A stretch of DNA of 64,000 nucleotides. It comes from Oscillospiraceae bacterium. GTDB lineage: Bacteria > Bacillota > Clostridia > Oscillospirales > Ruminococcaceae. Below, piece by piece: positions 61,656 through 64,000 of the stretch (the stretch's first letter is position 1; each line of letters opens with the position of its first letter). The DNA lies in contig JAETSI010000001.1 of assembly GCA_021769725.1 (NCBI GenBank), forward strand, positions 39,340 through 103,339, given 5' to 3'. The notes under the pieces were generated by a model. It made no database searches. It was not told where the DNA came from and saw nothing but the letters and a program-made list of their open reading frames with translations. A program made the position numbers and the translations under genes.

Positions 61656-63143
61656 ATGAACACACTTAAGAAAACATTAGCTTTAGTAGCTACACTTGCA
61701 ATGGCTTCTACAGCATTCGTTGGATGCGGCAAGGATGATTCCAGCTCAGAGTCCACAGCAACAAAGGATTCTGCTACAGATGCAGCTACTGATGCTGCAA
61801 CAGATGCACCTACAGACGGCGAGACACCTACAGACGGTGAAGAGCCTACAGATGCTCCTACTGCTACAGGCACACCTAACTCAACAGAAGTTGGCGCAGT
61901 AAAGCTTAAGACAGGCGGCGACAAATTTACAGTTGCAGCTTGGAATCCTGATGACGTTCCTGCTCTTCTCGAAGCTTGGGAAAAGGCTACAGGCTACGAT
62001 GCAAACAAGGTAAACTTCATTAACCTTGACTGCGGCGGTGGAGATGCTGCTGAAAAGTATGACAATCTCTTTAAGTCCGGCGATGATCTCGACGTATTCT
62101 TCTGCGAAGCAGACTGGGCACTCAGATACATCAACGATGATACAAAGACAGCTGCTCTTGAGGATCTCGGATTTACAGATGCTAACTTCACAGATCAGTT
62201 CGCTTATACACAGGAAATTGGTAGAGCTACTTCCGGTAAGAACGCTGGTAAGATGGTAGGTGCTTCATGGCAGGCAGCAGCAGGCGGTTTTGCTTACAGA
62301 TCTGACCTTGCTGAGCAGTATCTCGGCGTTAAGACACCTGAAGAGATGCAGGCTAAGATCGAGGGCTGGGATAACTTCGTAGCTGCTGCTACAACAGTTG
62401 CAGAGCAGTCCGGCGGTAAGGTTGCACTTGCTGACTCTCTTGGTGGTATGTGGCAGGTATTCGCTGCTAACAGAACAACTCCTTGGGTTGTAGACGGACT
62501 TGTTGAAATCGACGATTCCTGCAAGACATTTGCTGATTACGCTAAGACCCTCTGGGACAACGGCGGTGTAACACATAACAGCCAGTGGTCTGATGCTTGG
62601 ATTCCTGCTGGTAAGGACGGTTCATGCATGGGTTACTTCGTATCCACATGGGGCTTCGGTGAGCAGGCATTCTTCGGCCAGGCTTCTTCTGAGTCCTACG
62701 GTAAGTGGGCACTCTGCGAAGGTCCTGACAGCTACTTCTGGGGCGGCACATGGATCGTTGTAAATCCTGCAACAGATAACGCTGAAGAAGCTCAGAGCTT
62801 CATCCTCAACTCTGCTGTAGATCAGGCAGCTATGAAGAGCTATGCTATTAGCAAGCCTGAGTATGTAAACAACATGAGCGCAATGAAGGAAATTATTGAC
62901 AATGGTGAGAACCCCAACGAGTTCGTTACAAAGAACCTTGGCGGACAGAACTACTTTGAAGTTCTTAATGAAAGCGTTCTTGGTGTAGACCTTAAGGATC
63001 TTATCACACCTTATGATGCTACAATCAAGACTACTTTCCTTGATGCAGTTACAAAGGAATACTGCACAAACGGTGCTTCATGGGATGATGTAAGACTCAA
63101 GGTTTTGGCTGATGTAACTGCTGCAATCCCTGATCTTGGTTAA
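61656..63143 (+). CDS. Sugar ABC transporter substrate-binding lipoprotein
   Basis: 495-residue family 1 solute-binding protein. Lipoprotein signal with lipobox FVGC (Cys24), then a Thr/Asp/Ala/Pro-rich tether (about 27-70) and two alpha/beta lobes (FTVAAWNPDDVPALLEAWEKATG; VFFCEADWALRYI; GFAYRSDLAEQYLGV; YFVSTWGFGEQAFF; FWGGTWIVVNP). Codon choice is strongly biased (GCT, AAG, CTC, ACA), as in very highly expressed genes. With the permease downstream it forms an oligosaccharide importer; cellodextrin or manno-oligosaccharide uptake would fit the enzymes in the window, but that is inference. Confidence 0.92.
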   Translation: MNTLKKTLALVATLAMASTAFVGCGKDDSSSESTATKDSATDAATDAATDAPTDGETPTDGEEPTDAPTATGTPNSTEVGAVKLKTGGDKFTVAAWNPDDVPALLEAWEKATGYDANKVNFINLDCGGGDAAEKYDNLFKSGDDLDVFFCEADWALRYINDDTKTAALEDLGFTDANFTDQFAYTQEIGRATSGKNAGKMVGASWQAAAGGFAYRSDLAEQYLGVKTPEEMQAKIEGWDNFVAAATTVAEQSGGKVALADSLGGMWQVFAANRTTPWVVDGLVEIDDSCKTFADYAKTLWDNGGVTHNSQWSDAWIPAGKDGSCMGYFVSTWGFGEQAFFGQASSESYGKWALCEGPDSYFWGGTWIVVNPATDNAEEAQSFILNSAVDQAAMKSYAISKPEYVNNMSAMKEIIDNGENPNEFVTKNLGGQNYFEVLNESVLGVDLKDLITPYDATIKTTFLDAVTKEYCTNGASWDDVRLKVLADVTAAIPDLG

Positions 63144-63177
63144 TTAAAACAATATAAGTTTTGCTAATTAATTGAAT

Positions 63178-63221
63178 TTATAATGGTTGCCTGTAGTTTT
63201 TCCTGCGGGCAGCCATTATAA
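63178..63221 (+). promoter_or_regulatory. Intercistronic stem-loop between binding protein and permease
   Basis: Fourteen-bp stem (63178-63191 with 63208-63221, one G-U) and a 16-nt loop, with no T-run behind it. Such hairpins stabilise the upstream mRNA and reduce downstream expression, giving excess binding protein over permease. Confidence 0.7.
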
Positions 63222-63253
63222 TCTATAATTTTATCACGAGAGGGTGTGTAGCT

Positions 63254-64000
63254 ATGGCATCAGCTGCTCAGAGGAGAATTAAATCTATCAGTTATGCTAA
63301 ATATGGCTATATATTTATTCTTCCGTTTTTTCTTGTTTATTTCTTTTTTCAATTCTGGCCTTTAATTAACACATTTGTTCTTAGCTTTCACGGAAATGAC
63401 ACTACTGTTGACAAATATGTTGGCTTAGATAACTACAAAACTATTCTTTTTGAAACAGAGGTTGACAATGATATTCTTTTGAGAACATCGGATAAGCTTG
63501 AAGGAAAGTCTGCTGAAGAAAAGAAAGCAATGATTAAAGCTGAACAGGATAAGCAGGCACTCCAGTCGCAGCATGAATTTTTCAAAAAATCATTTGGAAA
63601 TACGCTGATCCTCTGGTTTGGCAACTTCATTCCTCAGATTATTCTTTCGCTTTCACTTGCTGTTTGGTTTACAGATGCAATGTTGAAAATACCTGGAAAG
63701 GGCTTTTTCAAGGTGGTCATGTATATGCCAAATATTATTACGGCTGCTTCAGTAGCTGTACTTTTTCTCTCACTTTGTTCTGAATCAAAATATGGTGCAT
63801 TTAACCAGATTTTACATAGTGTAGGTGTTGTTGAAGATATTGAATCAACTGCATCTGATGATTTTGTGAAGTTTGTAACAGGTACATGGGAACCACGTAT
63901 CGTTATTATGTTTATTCAGACTTGGATGTGGTTTGGTAATACTATGATTATGCTCATGTCGGGTATTATGGGTATCAATCCGTCGCTGTTTGAGGCTGCA
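63254..64000 (+). CDS. Sugar ABC transporter permease (MalF-like), 3' end outside window
   Basis: Inner-membrane permease; 249 residues are visible before the window ends. First membrane helix about 17-45 (YGYIFILPFFLVYFFFQFWPL), then the loop VGLDNYKTILFE. A charged, coiled-coil-like insertion (about 68-107, rich in Lys, Glu and Gln) interrupts the region before FFKKSFGNTLILW, where relatives continue directly. Further helices follow (TLILWFGNFIPQIILSL; VMYMPNIITAASVAVLFL; VIMFIQTWMWFGNTMIM), and the sequence stops at GINPSLFEAA, the start of the EAA coupling motif. ATG 63254 behind GAGAGGG. Confidence 0.92.
   Translation, partial: MASAAQRRIKSISYAKYGYIFILPFFLVYFFFQFWPLINTFVLSFHGNDTTVDKYVGLDNYKTILFETEVDNDILLRTSDKLEGKSAEEKKAMIKAEQDKQALQSQHEFFKKSFGNTLILWFGNFIPQIILSLSLAVWFTDAMLKIPGKGFFKVVMYMPNIITAASVAVLFLSLCSESKYGAFNQILHSVGVVEDIESTASDDFVKFVTGTWEPRIVIMFIQTWMWFGNTMIMLMSGIMGINPSLFEAA

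Noticed and set aside
1..64000. tRNA, rRNA, insertion sequences, prophage or replication origin
   Set aside because: I saw no cloverleaf or rRNA signature, no transposase or integrase motifs and no DnaA-box cluster.

Overview
The window looks like chromosome of a low-to-mid G+C anaerobic Firmicute, most likely a fibre-degrading Ruminococcus (relative of R. flavefaciens, R. champanellensis or R. albus). Five secreted or surface proteins carry dockerin modules, so a cellulosome is implied. Gene order, abundant sigma-A type promoters, a T-box and an L20-type leader also fit a clostridial genome. The species call is inference from module style; no 16S or other marker is present.

Layout. 1-10 kb: a 5'-truncated dockerin-bearing double pectate lyase (+), hpt and ftsH (-), a two-gene GH26-GH9 dockerin operon (-) and a leucine-rich-repeat surface protein (-). 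11-33 kb: one long co-directional housekeeping run: spoIIR, the infC-rpmI-rplT operon behind a structured leader, an rRNA methyltransferase, dprA, topA, trmFO, plsX, rnc, a radical SAM gene, smc, ftsY, rdgB, yhbY, a nadD-yqeK fusion, an LCP cell-wall ligase, rsfS and leuS. 33-40 kb: rpsU with a folded leader (missed by simple ORF calling because it is only 57 codons), yqeG, aroQ, an M24 peptidase, efp and an acidic zinc-ribbon protein; then glnA plus an ANTAR regulator on the minus strand. 39-54 kb: a FemAB-like transferase, T-box-controlled alaS, a HIT protein, a phosphoribosyltransferase, comEC, holA, an RNase M5-like gene, an MBOAT/AlgJ-like acyltransferase pair, an SDR, a membrane protein, glmS, a methyltransferase and yunB (-). 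55-64 kb: a CBM4-GH9-dockerin cellulase, a dockerin-bearing papain-family protease behind a remarkable 152-nt foldable element, and the start of a sugar ABC transporter (lipoprotein plus truncated permease) behind a roughly 300-nt structured leader.

How it fits together. The ends of the window encode extracellular plant cell-wall breakdown (pectin, mannan, cellulose) and probably uptake of the released oligosaccharides; the middle is translation, DNA maintenance, envelope and protein-targeting machinery. Dockerins fall into three sequence classes, suggesting attachment to different cohesins.

Most worth a second look: (1) the 27-bp-helix element at 57632-57783; (2) an MBOAT + AlgJ-like pair in which both partners appear to have lost a catalytic histidine; (3) the three-way-junction leader at 61363-61480; (4) the rpsU leader that may mask its own Shine-Dalgarno; (5) an ANTAR protein with a dead receiver next to glnA; (6) a ComEC with a dead metallo-beta-lactamase domain; (7) an FtsY whose acidic, basic-ended domain is C-terminal. 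All family calls are from motif reading by eye; no database search was run.
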